The notes: generated by a model not told the origin, from the sequence alone. A stretch of DNA of 64,000 nt from Hepsetus odoe (GCA_017165825.1 CM029370.1:19421352-19485351), one strand, 5' to 3'; positions 1-13,234 are shown, numbered from the stretch's first letter. Made by a program: numbers and translations.

Positions 1-491
1 GCTTCTGGCTCTCACTCATGTCTGGACGCAAGCGTGTTCATCTCAGATTGGTACATTCACTCACTTTCTTCTTTCACTACATCTTGATGATGTAGGCTGG
101 AGTGAAAGAGGCATAAAGTGATTGTGAGAGAGGAAAAAAAGGAAGAGACGTGAGATGGCAGGCTGCCACAGTGCTCATCGTATTCTGGGCAGTGATGGAG
201 TGCCGCGTTTATCAAAGATGTGAAGAGTAGGTTGGCTGCTGCCTTAAAAACATCACTTACTTCCTTACATCCATCAGCTGTGGCTGACAAGAAGGGTCAG
301 TGTCAGACGCGTGTAGGTTCCTTTTAGTTGGAGTGTATTCGAGTGTGTAGGAGTGAGGCTACGTGTTGACTTGTTCTGGAAATCCTTTACCTGAGAAACT
401 CAGCTTGCAGTCAGATGTTGCATAAAAAGTGGCTTATCATGCAAACTAGTGAGTCTTGACTTTTGGAACAAAATAGAGTGTCAATCAAATC

Positions 492-620
492 CATCCATCC
501 ATCCATTTTCTGCCGCTTGTCCCAAACGGGGTCGCGGGGGAGAGCTGGTGTCCAATCCAGCGCACACAGGGCGAGGACGGGGGACGCACCCTGGACAGGT
601 CGCCAGCCCATTGTAGGGAG
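492..620 (-). mobile_element. SINE type A, tail only, with 12-bp target duplication
   Basis: Minus-strand copy of the SINE body ending GGGACAAGCGGCAGAAAATG then (GATG)n. The tRNA-like head is missing. Perfect 12-bp direct repeats GTCAATCAAATC flank it at 480-491 and 621-632, so it inserted already truncated. Confidence 0.85.
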
Positions 621-632
621 GTCAATCAAATC

Positions 633-1382
633 ATATTTACACAATTTTCAAATGAACATGATGCATTCATTCATTAGCTGATAAAATGATCTAAGCTGTG
701 TGTCGTCTCACTAGAGGACTCACAAAACATGCAAGAGTTCATTAAAAGAACAGAGTTTAAATTATATTAGAAATTAGATAAATAAATTAGAAATATTACA
801 ACAATGAGATACTAATAATTAACAAGTGATCAGTATGGTTCCAGTGTTGTGTATCACAGCATAAGGTTTGTGGGTAAAGTAACAACATTTGTACCATGTA
901 GCCTGAATGACTCGGGTCAGCATAGCTTTGGTGTACCAGGTATCCATTCCTGATATGGACTGTGCTTAGAAAACATGTAGGTGAGTCTAATAAAAATAGG
1001 AGTGGGAAGTTTACTGGACCTCACAGCAGTTGCTGTTTGATTTGTTCTAAATTCACTTATTTTTATCATAGTTTTATATTTTCTGTGCTCTTAAACTGCA
1101 AACATGTCCACTGTGTAGATATGCAGGAACATGCTTAAAAGTAGGTTCATGATAACCGCTGTAATTTGTGGATTTACATTTTTTATTTATTTATTTTTTT
1201 TACTGAATTTGTCAAATTAATGTAAATTAAATGTACAGTTCTTGCATACAGCATTTATGCAGAATGACTCAAAATTAATGACGATTGCAGATCTAGGTGA
1301 ATGCAGCATCAGGAGTTTTGGTCAAGGACTCTTGTGGTTGTAGTGTGGTGTGTTTATTTGGACAGAGACCTGGACCCCAGTC
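633..1382. other. AT-rich non-coding stretch
   Basis: No long frames with recognisable protein, no repeat I can name. Several AT-rich blocks near 770-800 and 1170-1205. Confidence 0.6.
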
Positions 1383-1505
1383 TGAAAGTGAAAGTGAAGG
1401 TACCATGCTCAAGGGTACCTCAGGACAACCTATCGGTGAAGGAATCGAACCCACAATCTTCTGATCCAGGGCAACTCCCTAACCTAACCACTAGACCACC
1501 GCTGT
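1383..1505 (-). mobile_element. SINE type B, internally deleted
   Basis: Contains the reverse of the tRNA-like head (ACTAGACCACCGCTG at the right end, B-box region AATCGAACCCACAATC) and the type B terminal GAAAGTGAAAGTG at the left. About 100 bp between them is absent compared with the copy at 38264-38501. Confidence 0.75.
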
Positions 1506-4056
1506 AGAATGGTGCAGGCTATGAGTTCTAACAAATTTTGCCTATAATAAACATTGTATATACACTACGCGTATCAAAGGTGAAAACTAGCATCATTATT
1601 CTGCTTTGTAGAAAATATTTATTTGTGTGTCAGTTTTTGTAGATGTCATACAGGACAGCTTAAAGAACAGGAAACTGTCTTAGTTTGGTAGCACATGAGG
1701 AAGCGTGTGTTATTGATTAGTGCTAAAGATAAATCTACTCAGGGGCAAAGTATCGACTCCTCACCAAGACCGAGCCTCTCTCCCTCTATCTGTCTTTCAG
1801 GTTATTTGGTTTCTCTTTCACTCGTTCTATCTCTCCTTCTCCAGCTGTTCTATTCACTCTGTGTGAGAGCACGGAGCTGAGCTTACACCCCGTATCTCTG
1901 ACCTGCTCTCAAAAATGCCAGCATTGGCACGATCACTTAATGGGTTACAATCACAGAGCGCACCCCACACAGTGCACAAAGATTTCCAGTATCGAGTAAC
2001 AGGAGACAGAATAGTGAGTGGATCTGTTCAGAGCTTACCCGCAGAGTTAAAGGAGGAGCTGAGTGGATAGTGGGTGGAGACACTCTGCAGCAGCTTCTTC
2101 AAAGTGACCTCTGTGAATGATATCAAAGGGACAACTACACTAAGGTTCACTTCATCCCAAACTAATCTAATGACATGGATCTTGAGGTTAAAGGAGTTGC
2201 TTAAAAACAGTTCCTGTAGCAGAGATTTTTAAGATGAATGTCTCAAGCTCTGAAGCCATGTTTTGTTTTCTGAAAAGGCGTGTCTAGGCTCTAAAATTCA
2301 CTCAAATGACAGAAATCTAAAAGACCTCTAGCATAGTGTATGTTCCTGCAAGTTGCTGCAAATCTGACCTCCAACACACCTCACAGATGCTTGAATCTGT
2401 TGAGATGTGGGGAATGTAAAGGCCTGGCAACTCCTTGTACTCTTTCAAATGTTCTACACATCATGAAATAATGTGTGCCGTGTGGAAGGGCACATTATCC
2501 TGCTGATTAAGGCCACTGCCACTGGGTCACACCTTTGCCGTAAAGTAGTGCACCTGGTCTGCATTAGAGTTTAAGTAGAGGGCTCATGTCAAACTGGCAG
2601 CCACCATGCCTGGACCCAGGGTTCCTCAACAGGACACTGCTTAGGTCATCACTCTTACAAAAGAACTTCTATCCACAGGGCATCAAAGTGCCTCACATCC
2701 AGAAGTACATCGAAATGTGCTTGTTCACTTGTCATAAAAGAAAATGGCTCTCACTGAACCAAGTGATGTTTTTTCATTCAAGGTCCAGCTCACACGACCA
2801 TCATATGTTTCATTTTTACTTTAGCAGCCCATATATTGGTTCAGACTGTACAGGATTAAAGCATTAAAGTTCTGGGGGCCATTCATGCAGTATACTTTAT
2901 CTTTTCTGTGCTAAAGCACACCTGGTTGAACTCATGAACTGCCAAATGGGTGTTTGAGAAGGAAAAACACCTTTTTTTTTTTGCTGCATGCCTTCCTCTC
3001 TAGTACTAGAGAGGTAATAATTTTTGCTTCATTAAAGAAATTGTTACATATCTATGGAAAAAGTACTATATAAATGTGATGTCTAATATAACTCCTTTTA
3101 AGTTTATTTTTCAAGGGTGAACATGCTGAGTTTAAAGTATCCCCAAAAGAACATATTAATGAGACAATCGAGTTCAGTCTAAATGCACATCTTCATGGAT
3201 ATTTCTGTCCATTCTACAGATTTTGGCCTTGCGAAGACGAGTCCATTATTTAATGCACTGGTTGGTTTTGGGTAAAGCTGCAATGCAGCCCTTTAGACAG
3301 AGCATGTAGATTATGAGAACCAGTCCTGATGGTAAAGCATCATTCACCTAGAGCAGGAATCTAGGAATTCCTCCTTATAATGGAATAGCACAAATGTTTC
3401 ATTGGTTAGGCCTACATCTCACTCAGAAAATATTAGTGCGTATAAACGCAGCTGCTGTTATTAAAGCACAGCTTAATAAAGTGATTAATAAAGTGTACTG
3501 AAATAACAAAAAAAAAACTCTCAAAGTATCTCACCTCAGACATCAAGTCTCACACCCTATTAACAAGCTACTAACAAACATCCACATCCTGGAGATTTTA
3601 AACATTAAATATGGTGATGTCTTCTTGAGTAAAAAGGTCTTTCAGCCCTACTACACATCGGTTTAGCTCTTGATTAATGCTTTTTCAAGTCCTTATTCAA
3701 ATTAATCTACTGAGGTAGATGCGGGCAATTTAATAAGGAGTGCCAACGGGAAAACGCAAAGGAAGTGCTGGTTAACAAGCGGAATATCATCAGGCGAGCA
3801 AGTCGGAGCATTTACTGTTCATGCACCACCTTCTCTGATTCAGTCATTTTGAGATGCAATGAAGTTCAAGGTGTCATAAAAAAAACACTATGAAAGCATT
3901 AATCCTTTAAAGAAGCTGTCAAACCACTGGTGCAAGCTAAATGATTATGTTGTGGCTCACACTGTCCTTCCCCTTCCTAATCTCCTGTTGTCCTTTACAT
4001 GCCTTTAATACCGGAATTATTCCAAACTCATCTATGCACACAAGGAAGCTGAAGGA
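1506..4056. other. Non-coding stretch, nothing recognised
   Basis: Short random frames only, the longest 93 codons at 2586-2867, with no known motif or codon bias. Probably intergenic. Confidence 0.55.
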
Positions 4057-4289
4057 GGGCAGCAGTGGCCTAGTGGTTAGGGAGTTGGCGCCAGATCAGA
4101 AGACTGAGGGTTCCTACCATCCCCTACCAGTAGGTTGCCCTGAGGTACCTTTGAGCAAGGTACCGGCCCTGTCACTGCTCCCCAGGTGCTTTCAATAACT
4201 GCTGCATGTATGGGTGAAACGCAGAGATTGAATTTCCTTGTTGTGCTGTGCTGCATTTCACAATGACCAGAATAGTCACTTTCACTTTT
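4057..4289 (+). mobile_element. SINE type B
   Basis: A tRNA-derived head with A-box TGGCCTAGTGG is followed by a body with GCCCTGAGGTACCTTTGAGC and a tail ending CAATGACCAGAATAGTCACT then TTCAC. A few deletions in the middle. Confidence 0.8.
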
Positions 4290-7200
4290 GAATATGATGC
4301 ATTTCTTTAGAATGCCCAAAAGCAAGTCTTAAAACCCCCTTTTCAACAATACTGTTTCTCTAAAACATTTTTTATTAAATAAGGAAGCAGGATTGAAGAA
4401 GCTCCACATATACACATTCTTTCTGGAAGCTCCATTCTGTGTGAGGTTTGTCAAGTAGCTAATTTAAAAACTAGTACAAAGGATATCATTTATGAAAACA
4501 TTTGTACATTGAAGTCTATTAAAATGAAGAGTTTGTCTAACTGGAAGATGCCTCTATATCAGCTGGTGGCATAATTACCTCCTGCTTGGTGAGTACGCTC
4601 CCTTTGTCCAATCAAAGGCTGTTCAAAGGTGCCAGAATAGGTTATTTGCATAATGCCTTACATAATGAAGAATCATTTTAGTTCTTCAACCACCTTTTTC
4701 CTTGTAAATGGGATCTGTGAATATTAGGAACCAATTTAAGGGTTCTTTCAAGAACCTGTACAGAGGCTTGTCTCTGACTTTACCCTCTTCAGGTACAATA
4801 CAATACTCATTCTTTTTGTGCCCATCATTTTTGTATCAGGTCAAAAATAAGCCTGTTTTAAATAAAATGTCTAAGAGAACAGGCAGTTAGTGTTCTCCTC
4901 CAAGTATGTTTAGCTGCCCAGTGATGCTGCACCAGTGACCGTTTGGAAAACATGCATTGGCTTCGTGTGTTTCAGATGAAACGTGTGTTGACTTTACCTT
5001 TCCAGCTTGGTAGCGTTGTCTGATAGGGGGCACGTAGCTAGCAGATGGGGAAATATTTACTACTAAATATAAGGGGGAAAAAAATAATTTCATGTATGCA
5101 GTAGGATACAGTATCTAAAGTTCCTACATAAATTTAGCATCTGAAATAATGACATACTGTCATATCCCATAGCATGACACTTATTGATGTTGTCTTGATT
5201 AGCATACTATTATGTTATAAGCCTAATTATCAGTCTTTTTTGTTTGCTACCTTCACTGAATTTTCACATGTTTTGGTGCTAGTGGAAACAGGACACATGA
5301 GTGATAAACTTTATACAAAATCGAAAAAGAACAAAATGATTGATTGCATGTTAGGTTAGATTTTTTAATCATATAATGCTTCCTCCCTTCAGTCATTTCT
5401 AGTTCAAAGCCATTGTTCATTATGACTTTGTTTTTCTTGTTTAAAGCACCCTCAAAGGTTCTGATTGTGAGACGCCCCCCCCCCCCTCCCCCCCATCCCC
5501 CATGTCTGAATGGAGAAATTTCTCTCCCAGCCTCTGTCCTCCCATAACTGATTACAGAAAGTCCCTTAATGTGTATTGTAGAAGGAGAACAATGACATTT
5601 CCATTGTAGGAACTCAGAGTTCCTGTTGATAAGCTGCTGGCTATTCGTAGCCAAGTAGTGTTTATATGCATTTTGACGCTAGGCGAAAACAACATCTTTC
5701 AGTCAGGGGAGAACAAGTGTTGGTGTATTAATAGCTGAGCATGGATAAGCATCAAAGGACAGAAAATTCCTTCCAGTGAACAAGGTTTCGTGCCGTGCTG
5801 CAAAAAGCGAGAAGTCCGTTCACACTGTGCTTCTTTAACAAACTCTAAAAGATCTACTTTTAAGGGCATCAAAGCATAAGCAAGAACTGAATTTGTATTT
5901 CAGACCATTAGAGCGCCATCTCATTGCTGCTGGGACAAAAACATGTTTCTCAAGAACTGAAACTGTTCTAGAAGGGAAAGGGAAAACACTGTTATAGCTT
6001 AAAGTGTCAGTTCATGTAAGCATTATTTCATCTTCTACAATACGCTACCATAAATATCTTTAACAAAAGTTCTTTAGTAGAAAAGCTTTAGTAGAGTTAT
6101 ACAATTGATTATCCCCATGATGTGCTACTGTGTAAAATTAGAACATAAAAATCTGAATTCCAAAATCAACAGAAGCTATAGCAAACCTTTTCTTTGACAG
6201 GTCTATGATTACATCTCTTGTCCTCTAACTGATCATCACATAACTCACCATGTGATTTCTTTTTCCATATTAATAGTAATTCTCGGCAGATCAATGGTGT
6301 TTTTGGGGCACTTTCAATCACGCTTGCCACATTGGGATATAAAGTGGTTTGCGAATTTTTCAACTAACTGTCCAGAGGGAAGGCCAAAACCAGAAAAGCT
6401 GAAATAACAGCGAAATGGGATCAGACCTTTATTGGTCGCCCCATAACTCGCAACAGCATAATTTTGCTGGAGACTTGTTGCAGCAAAGCCTACAGAAGAA
6501 AAGTACCTTGTCTGTGTCTGCAGGCTACTTGATGGTGCCCCACGCTGTGATGGGCTATTGAATGGCGCCATGGAAACCCTTTCGGGTCTTGTCCGTGCCT
6601 GCACTCTTTTGCATTAAAGACTCCTTACTCTGCTTAGAACACAACAGATAAAAGCTATGGATATTGACAGAAGACAGCTATACAGCTTTTCCTTTTGCTT
6701 TCACATTTGCTGGGTTAACCATGCCTCAGGCATGTAGCTGCTTGTTGCATTAGACTACCTCCCCTAATAGCTCTCCCTTATAACGCATATCAAGTCCAGG
6801 AAATAGATATTTCAATGAGCTTTTTTATTTGGTCTCATTCTCTCAAAGATCACAATAGCAACTTTATCTGTGCTGTTGGATGGCTCCAGTTCCCTGCAAC
6901 TGAAAGGCCAGTCATCCCTTTGGAGCACGTTCTAGAATGTGCTCTATGTTGACACTCTAAAAATAGCAGCTATTCCCGGCTGTTTGTTTACAGCGCCCCC
7001 TCAACACTTGATCGAATAACTGAGGGCGGCGGTTTGGAGGGGTGTGGGTACGGACTACTATAGATCTCCTCCACTTAGATTGTTGGGAAGCTGGGTAACA
7101 AGCTGCATACTCGCTGCATGCATGCTTACTCACATGATACAATCAGAAGGGAGAAACATTCACCCTGTGATAAGATGAAGGGGTGGAAGGATGTATGATG

Positions 7201-8404
7201 TAAAGTTTACATTAAAGGAATATGCCTGTGGTGTACACTGAACATCTAGAGCGTATGCTGAATAACTTGCATGCACCCTAAAAAATTAAGTTTTGCAAAA
7301 AGGCGTTTTCCATGCTCTTTCATAGATGAAGCATGTTTGGTTTTCTAAAGAACATTGCAATTAATAGTACTTTAAGAACTGTATTTGCACATGACATGTG
7401 AGAGTGCAGAGAAACCTCCACATAATGCAGGAAGAACCATAAAATTAGTCAGAGCCATAAAATTAGTCAAAACCATAACATTATATGAAGCAAAAGAACA
7501 TTCTTTAGCATCACTCACAGAGCTTTGTATCACACTTTCTTCATACAGGTAGTTACCTTGCACAGAAAAAGGTGTTTCTGTGCTTAGTAAATAAAGAGAA
7601 AAGCAAATTACATTTACAATAGAAGTCAACTAGCAGTTGTTGAAGCTGCTGCCCATTAGCTTCTATTATTAGAGCCTTTTCCATTTTCCACTTGTGTTGA
7701 AAGCATTGTTCATGGTAACGGTACATAGAGTGAAGGGATGCCTTTCACTTTGGCTTTTAATACTGGATTGCACATTTCTCCTGTTCTGTGCACCAAAGCA
7801 TGACCACTAAATTTAGCCCGCTGCCACGCCCAGAAAACTGAGAATCACAAAAACTATATGCTGGGTTGGATTCAGCGGCCAAGAATTAAGGAGCCTAAAA
7901 GGAGTGAGGCCGAGAGAGAGAGTGTGTAGCTCCCAGGGCAGCTGTCTGATCCCTTCACACACTGCTGAAACCACCCGTCAGCGTCGCTAGTCATTTCCAA
8001 GACAACAGAAGCACGCTTGGGGAATGAGCTGTTGGCTCACACGAACACACACCCCTGTACACACAGGCTGCCAATTTTTATGGAGTAAGAGTGTAAGAGC
8101 AGTGAGGGAGATGACTATGCTGTGTCAGCACATGCACGATCAATCCTGCCTGCTGAAATATTCTACAGTTTAAAGTGTCTGATGAGTGCATGCTTTACCC
8201 ACACATGTCTGTGACTGATGGTGCTGGGGAAAGATTCTTCTGTTCTTCTGTGTGCAGCTTAAAGGAAAATAATCCTTGCTGATTCAGGTAGGGTGAAAAA
8301 GACTGCTGTTAACAGATGCGATAACTCTTTGGGGGGGTGCTTTTTAACCAGTTGTGGACTGTGTGGTTGGAATGAACTTGTTTAACCATATCTTCTCCTT
8401 CTTT
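4290..8404. other. Non-coding stretch, nothing recognised
   Basis: Frames are short and contain low-complexity translation such as the poly-C tract. No splice-bounded conserved block or repeat family is recognised. Confidence 0.5.
5476..5503. repeat. Poly-C rich tract
   Basis: C runs of 11 and 7 interrupted by T and A. Low complexity, no further meaning seen. Confidence 0.85.
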
Positions 8405-9112
8405 AGGATGTTCTTGTTAGGGGTCACCACAGCGGATCAACCGTCTCCATTTCTTCTTGTAATCTGCATCTTCCTCCTTCAAACCAACTGCCTGCATTTC
8501 CTCTCTCACAACATCCATAAATCTTTGGTGTTCCTCTTTTCCTCAACATCCAATATAATCCTTGTCTCTCCTCTATCCAAACCTACACAATCTTTCTTTA
8601 GTTTTGTCTCCAAAATGTCTAACCTGAGCTGTCCCCAATTTCTAACTCTGTCCATCCTCATCACACCCAAAGAGAATCTCAGCATCTTTAACGCTGCCTC
8701 CTGTCTTTTTGTCAGTGCCAACCAGTCTAGAACAGCTGGTCTCACTATAAACCTTTCTGTAAACCTTTCCTTTCACTCTTGCTGGTACCCATTTGTCACC
8801 GATCACTCCTGCCACTCGTTTCCACCTGTTCCAACCTGCCTGAACTCTCTTCACCTCTCTTGATTACTCCCTGAACTGTTGATCAAGTATTTTAATTCCT
8901 TTACCTTTGTCACCTCTACTCCCTGTTTCCTAACAACTCCACTTTCCTCCCTTTTGTTCACACTCATGTGTTCTCTACTGGTCCTACTCACTTTCATTCC
9001 TCTCCTCTCTAGAACATATCTCCACCTCCCCAGATTCTCTTCAAGCTGCTCCCTACTCTCACTGCAGTCCACAATATCAGCAAACATCATTGTCCACGGG
9101 GACTCCTGTCTA
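8405..9112 (-). mobile_element. 5'-truncated RTE-type LINE with decayed reverse transcriptase
   Basis: On the minus strand the sequence reads, in two or three broken frames, the end of an RTE-clade reverse transcriptase: MMFADIVDCSESREQLEENL, KELKYLINSSGSNQE, VQAGWNRWKRVAGVIGDKW, KGKVYRKV and LKMLRFSLGVMRMDRVRN. It ends with the characteristic 3' segment ATCCGCTGTGGTGACCCCTA. The catalytic FADD motif reads FAD-I, so the second Asp is lost. It is clearly inactive. Confidence 0.85.
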
Positions 9113-9712
9113 AGTTGTTTAAAAAGAATATATTTACAACCCTTATATGGTTATTGTCCATCAGCTGAACCTCTATCAGCCCTGACTACAGAGATTACAA
9201 AGACAACCCCTTTAAATTGGTTGAATTCAATAAATTTGAAGTCAGCATGAATCACATTTATGATGGTTACCACTGGTTATATGATGTATTTTCATGTGAG
9301 TTGAAGCATTGGGTGGGTCTCTGAGCTAGTTGTGCATTTTACTATGTGATAAGTGGTGGGAGTGGGAGGTCAAATTGTTGCAAGGTGATGTAATTAAACT
9401 CCTTTTACAGGCAGACTGAAGTCACTACTGTTTCATTCAGAGGTTATGTGCTTTATCTTTTTAAATGCTTCTCTAAAATGTGTTTTCTGAAATGTTATGA
9501 ATGGGGGGGGACACTTCTTAGTAATACCAAAGAAAAGTTATAAAATGTAAAATGTTATGATAAGTAATATATTCTTTAAAAAAAAAGCTAACAAAAAAAC
9601 TCCATGAGTAAAAACCATCAGGCAGTATGTCTTTAAGCAAATATAAGGTACCACTTAGTCCCTAAAAAAAAACCAAAAACTTTTTAACATATTTACATAA
9701 CTTGAATAACAT

Positions 9713-9794
9713 GAAGCAGGAAGATACTGAGGACCGGAAAAACAAGACGGTTGATTTGCTGTGGCGACCCCTAAATGGGAGCAGCCGAAAGAAG
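9713..9794 (+). mobile_element. 82-bp RTE LINE 3' end with target-site duplication
   Basis: Only the last part of an RTE element is present, including GCTGTGGCGACCCCTAAATG and the GCAGCCGAAAGAAG tail. It is flanked by ACATAAC(T/A)TGAATAACAT at 9695-9712 and 9795-9812, a 17-of-18 target-site duplication. This is an extreme 5' truncation rather than a decayed long copy. Confidence 0.85.
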
Positions 9795-9826
9795 ACATAA
9801 CATGAATAACATAATATTCAGTTATA

Positions 9827-10373
9827 CAGTACTGTGCAAATGTTTTAGGCAGGTGTGGAAAAATGCTGTAAACAAAGAATGCTTTCAGAAATGGAAGTGT
9901 TCATCATTTATTTTCACCAATCAACAAAATGCAGTGAATGAACAAAAGAGAATCTAAATCAAATCAATATTTGGTGTGACCACCCTTTGCCTTCAAAACA
10001 GCATCAGTTCTTCTAGGTACACTTTCACACAGTTTTTGAAGGAACTCGGCTGGTAGGTCGTTCCAAACATCTTGGAGAACTAACCACAGATCTTCTGTGG
10101 ATGTAGGCTTCCTCACATCCTTCTGTCTCTTCATGTAATCCAGACACACTGGATGATGTTGAGATCAGGGCTCTGTGGGGGCCAGAAGAACTGATGCTGG
10201 TTTGAAGGCAAAAGGTAGTAACACCAAATATTGATTTGATTTAGATTTTTCTTTTGTTCGCTCACTTTGCATTTTGTAAATTGATCAAAATAAACAATCA
10301 TTATTATATTTCTGAAAGCATTCTTTGTTCACAGCATTTTTTCCAACCTGCCTAAAACTTTTGCACAGCACTG
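9827..10373 (-). mobile_element. Foldback-like Tc1 deletion derivative with long inverted arms
   Basis: 547 bp flanked by TA. Both ends start CAGT(A/G)CTGTGCAAA and are inverted copies of each other for about 190 bp (roughly 9827-10016 against 10185-10373). This is far longer than ordinary Tc1 ends. On the minus strand the loop and left arm encode the last about 60 residues of a Tc1 transposase, from TSTEDLWLVLQDVWNDLPAE to LKAKGGHTKY stop (10149-9964). The rest of the transposase is missing. The right arm repeats, inverted, the end of that coding region. Confidence 0.88.
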
Positions 10374-11479
10374 TATATAGTTTAGTCTTTTCACAATCTA
10401 AAATCCTCTCTTGTAACCTTCAGCCTCTTGTTCTATATCTCTTAAATATCATAAATCTTCCCACACGGTCTTGTCGGAGCAGTCCTGCTAAATGTCTAGT
10501 TTTATTGGCTTCCTAGTCAGTATCAGCATGCGACTAGTGATTTGACTGGGCAGCTGATACACTGTTCATCGTCTGGTCATCACCACACTGTACGTTATGG
10601 GATAATTAGGGCAAATTTTAAATGCTTTCCCCACTTATTATACCCCTAGACTAAGGAGGGTAAGGTCATTGTCAGCATGTTAGAATGGTGACAGGCCCCT
10701 ACAGAGGGTTACTATTAGTTTGAGGCAGTGCCACAGGTGGGGGATATAATGATTGGTCACAGTAACACAGCATTACAGCGGGTGTGTACCATCCTCAGCA
10801 CTTAAATATTAGTGTGTGTCTCAATAATATATCCAACTAAATAATGTGTTGCACCAAACACACAATTAAATGCAATGTTTAGAAGTCCCAATTATAGCTT
10901 TATTATTTTCAATCTTGAGACCCATAATCTCAGAACATCTTCGCTGTGTATTTACTATTTGCTCTATCAGCAATAGTGATGACCTAAAAGAGGAAATAAA
11001 ACTTCACATGATTTTACTGCTCACTTCCAGGTTCAAGTGTCCGAGCTGGTGCATTACATCATTTATCTTGCATTATTCTGGATTCGCACACAGTAGTTCC
11101 CATGTGAATTCCAGGTTTACTAAACATTTTATTATTTTTTTTTTTATTCCATCTATGATGTACTTTCAAATGCAAGATAATCATGTATGCACACTTCTTT
11201 TTTTTCATATGTTTGTCCAAGAATAGTCAGCTTATTCTCTAAGGGTGTTTAAAATCATGTCTCATGGGTTATTGGACAAAAACTTAAGACACAGTATGAA
11301 TTCTTGCAAATGTACAGTACTGCCAAAAGTTCTGAACCATCCTTCATTTCTTCATATTTTAAGTACTACTTAAGTCTAAAATAGATATTTAAAATACGGA
11401 TTTATATAAGCCGTAACTGTGTATAAAATAGCAAATATTAATACAGTTTAGGGGTAGTGTAAAGCTGACTTATCTTTTG
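10374..11479. other. Non-coding stretch, nothing recognised
   Basis: AT-rich. The 118-codon frame at 10870-11226 is rich in Ile, Phe, Ser and His as expected of AT-rich non-coding DNA. Confidence 0.55.
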
Positions 11480-11620
11480 AAAGTGAAAAAAGTGAAAGTG
11501 ACTATTCTTGTTATTGCAAGGTCACAGCACAGGACACCTCTGGACCTCTGCATTTAACCCATGCACACACCGTGCAGCAGGGGGCAGCTATGAAAGCACC
11601 CGGGGAGCAGTGACAGCTCA
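11480..11620 (-). mobile_element. SINE type B, head missing
   Basis: Runs from the terminal AGTGAAAGTGACTATTCTTG through ACCTCTGCATTTAACCCATG to CCCGGGGAGCAGTGACAG, then breaks off. The tRNA-like head is absent. An AAAGTG-rich stretch precedes the left end. Confidence 0.75.
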
Positions 11621-12299
11621 TGTCTCATGACTGCTCTCAATTATCAGAAATAATGTGTTCCCTGGGAGTCTAAACCAGAGATAAGGCTTTAAAATGGGTT
11701 TCAGAGATTTTGGTTCCTCCAGCACCTGCCTTAACCAGGTTCTCTACCAGCTGGCCAGGACCTTGTGTTCTTTATGAGGTTCACAAGGTCCGGAAATATG
11801 GAGGAAGAACTGTCTAGACCAGCTGCTTTGCACCTTTCCTCGTTTCTCCCCATTCTGGAAACTCGACACAGGGCGGGATGGAAGAAGTCATATGTGGTCA
11901 GCTTCGTTTGGTGCTAGGACTGCACTGCACAGCTCATCACAGAAAAGTAGGCATGTGAACTTGGGCCAGCAAGGCTCTTCTGCTTTTGAACATCAGCCTC
12001 GTACTGCAGCCCATGCAGGGTTCAATCAATGTCTAGGAACACATTTTATAGGACAAGTTAACTGCTTGGATTTCCAGAGACAATATAGCCTGAGCCATTA
12101 GCAGTAAAGTACTCCTAGTAGTGATGCTATTAAAAGTATCTATTTCCCACACGTGTTTCTTTGCCATAAACAGCTTAGTTTTGTTGCTTTTCCTCATAAT
12201 ACCCTTATTATTGTATTTTTTACCCGGAGTATTCTTTATGATGTTTATATATTTGGTTGTTGTGACAAACAGTCTTAATTAATTTTTTCATATGTAAAT

Positions 12300-12475
12300 G
12301 AGTGGTGGCCTAGTGGTTAGGAACTAGGCACAAAGAGTGGAAGGTTGCGGGTTTGAGTCATGGACAAGTAGATGCCCCTGAGTTTCCCTTGAGCAAGAAA
12401 CTTTGTCTTTTCATTTCATTGGAAGATTTGAAACACTACTTTTAATTTCATTGTGAGGGGACTGAGCTAAACTAC
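12300..12475 (+). mobile_element. Diverged SINE with tRNA-like head
   Basis: AGTGGTGGCCTAGTGGTTAG starts a head with an intact A-box. The rest (TTGAGCAAGAAACTTTG, ATTTCATTGTGAG) resembles type B but is heavily mutated. Confidence 0.6.
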
Positions 12476-13230
12476 TGTTGGCTGAATAGACAGATTGTTG
12501 GATTTAGTGATGTCATGAAAACAGTGAACTCAAAACTAAAGAATTAATCTGACACAGTGATTTCAAACCAACTTTTGAGCCTATTAACTCTCTAAATAAG
12601 TGACTATTTAACAATTAAGGTCATAATTATTTCTAGAATCATAAAGCTTGTTGTATGATACTCATATGTTGCTGAAAAATGTTAAGACATTCTGACAGAA
12701 GTGAAAAAGCTTTATCTTCTATCGATACTTTATTTCTCTTTTATAAGTAAAATGATTTTTTTTCCATTAATTCAGTCTGCTGCAGTGTGACAATTCAAGT
12801 TGTGGCAGTGTGTTCTTGTCTTTTAGGAAGGAAAACATTTCTTTTCTCAATCTCATTCTCAATTTTTTAGTAAATAGTTAACTCAAACACAATATATTCC
12901 AGTTGCTCAGCAAAACGAAGGAAATGACTCTAAAGGGTTAAATAACAAGCCTAAGGCAGTTGTTCATGTTGTAATTATGTAATGACACCTGTACTAAACA
13001 TCAGACAGGTCTGTTCTTTGCTGAATTCTCTGTGACAGTAGAAGTTCAACTTTAACGTGATCCTCTCACAATGGAGCTGTTCTCCCAGTCCTTCAACCCT
13101 GCTGCTCCCAGCAGTCTGCCTCACAGTCTGATGGTCTTCCTGGCATGTTATCAGTGGTTAATTGCCACTGATAGTCACTAATGCAGTGCATGAAACACCT
13201 CGTCTGAGCAATGACCATCATCCCTGCATA

Positions 13231-13234
<4 letters not shown>

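Noticed and set aside
5253..5654. 133-codon minus-strand frame with a poly-Gly run
   Set aside because: The Gly run is translated poly-C, and the rest has no motif.
8354..8863. 169-codon + strand frame rich in Ser, Phe and Leu
   Set aside because: It is the antisense of the RTE reverse transcriptase remnant on the minus strand.
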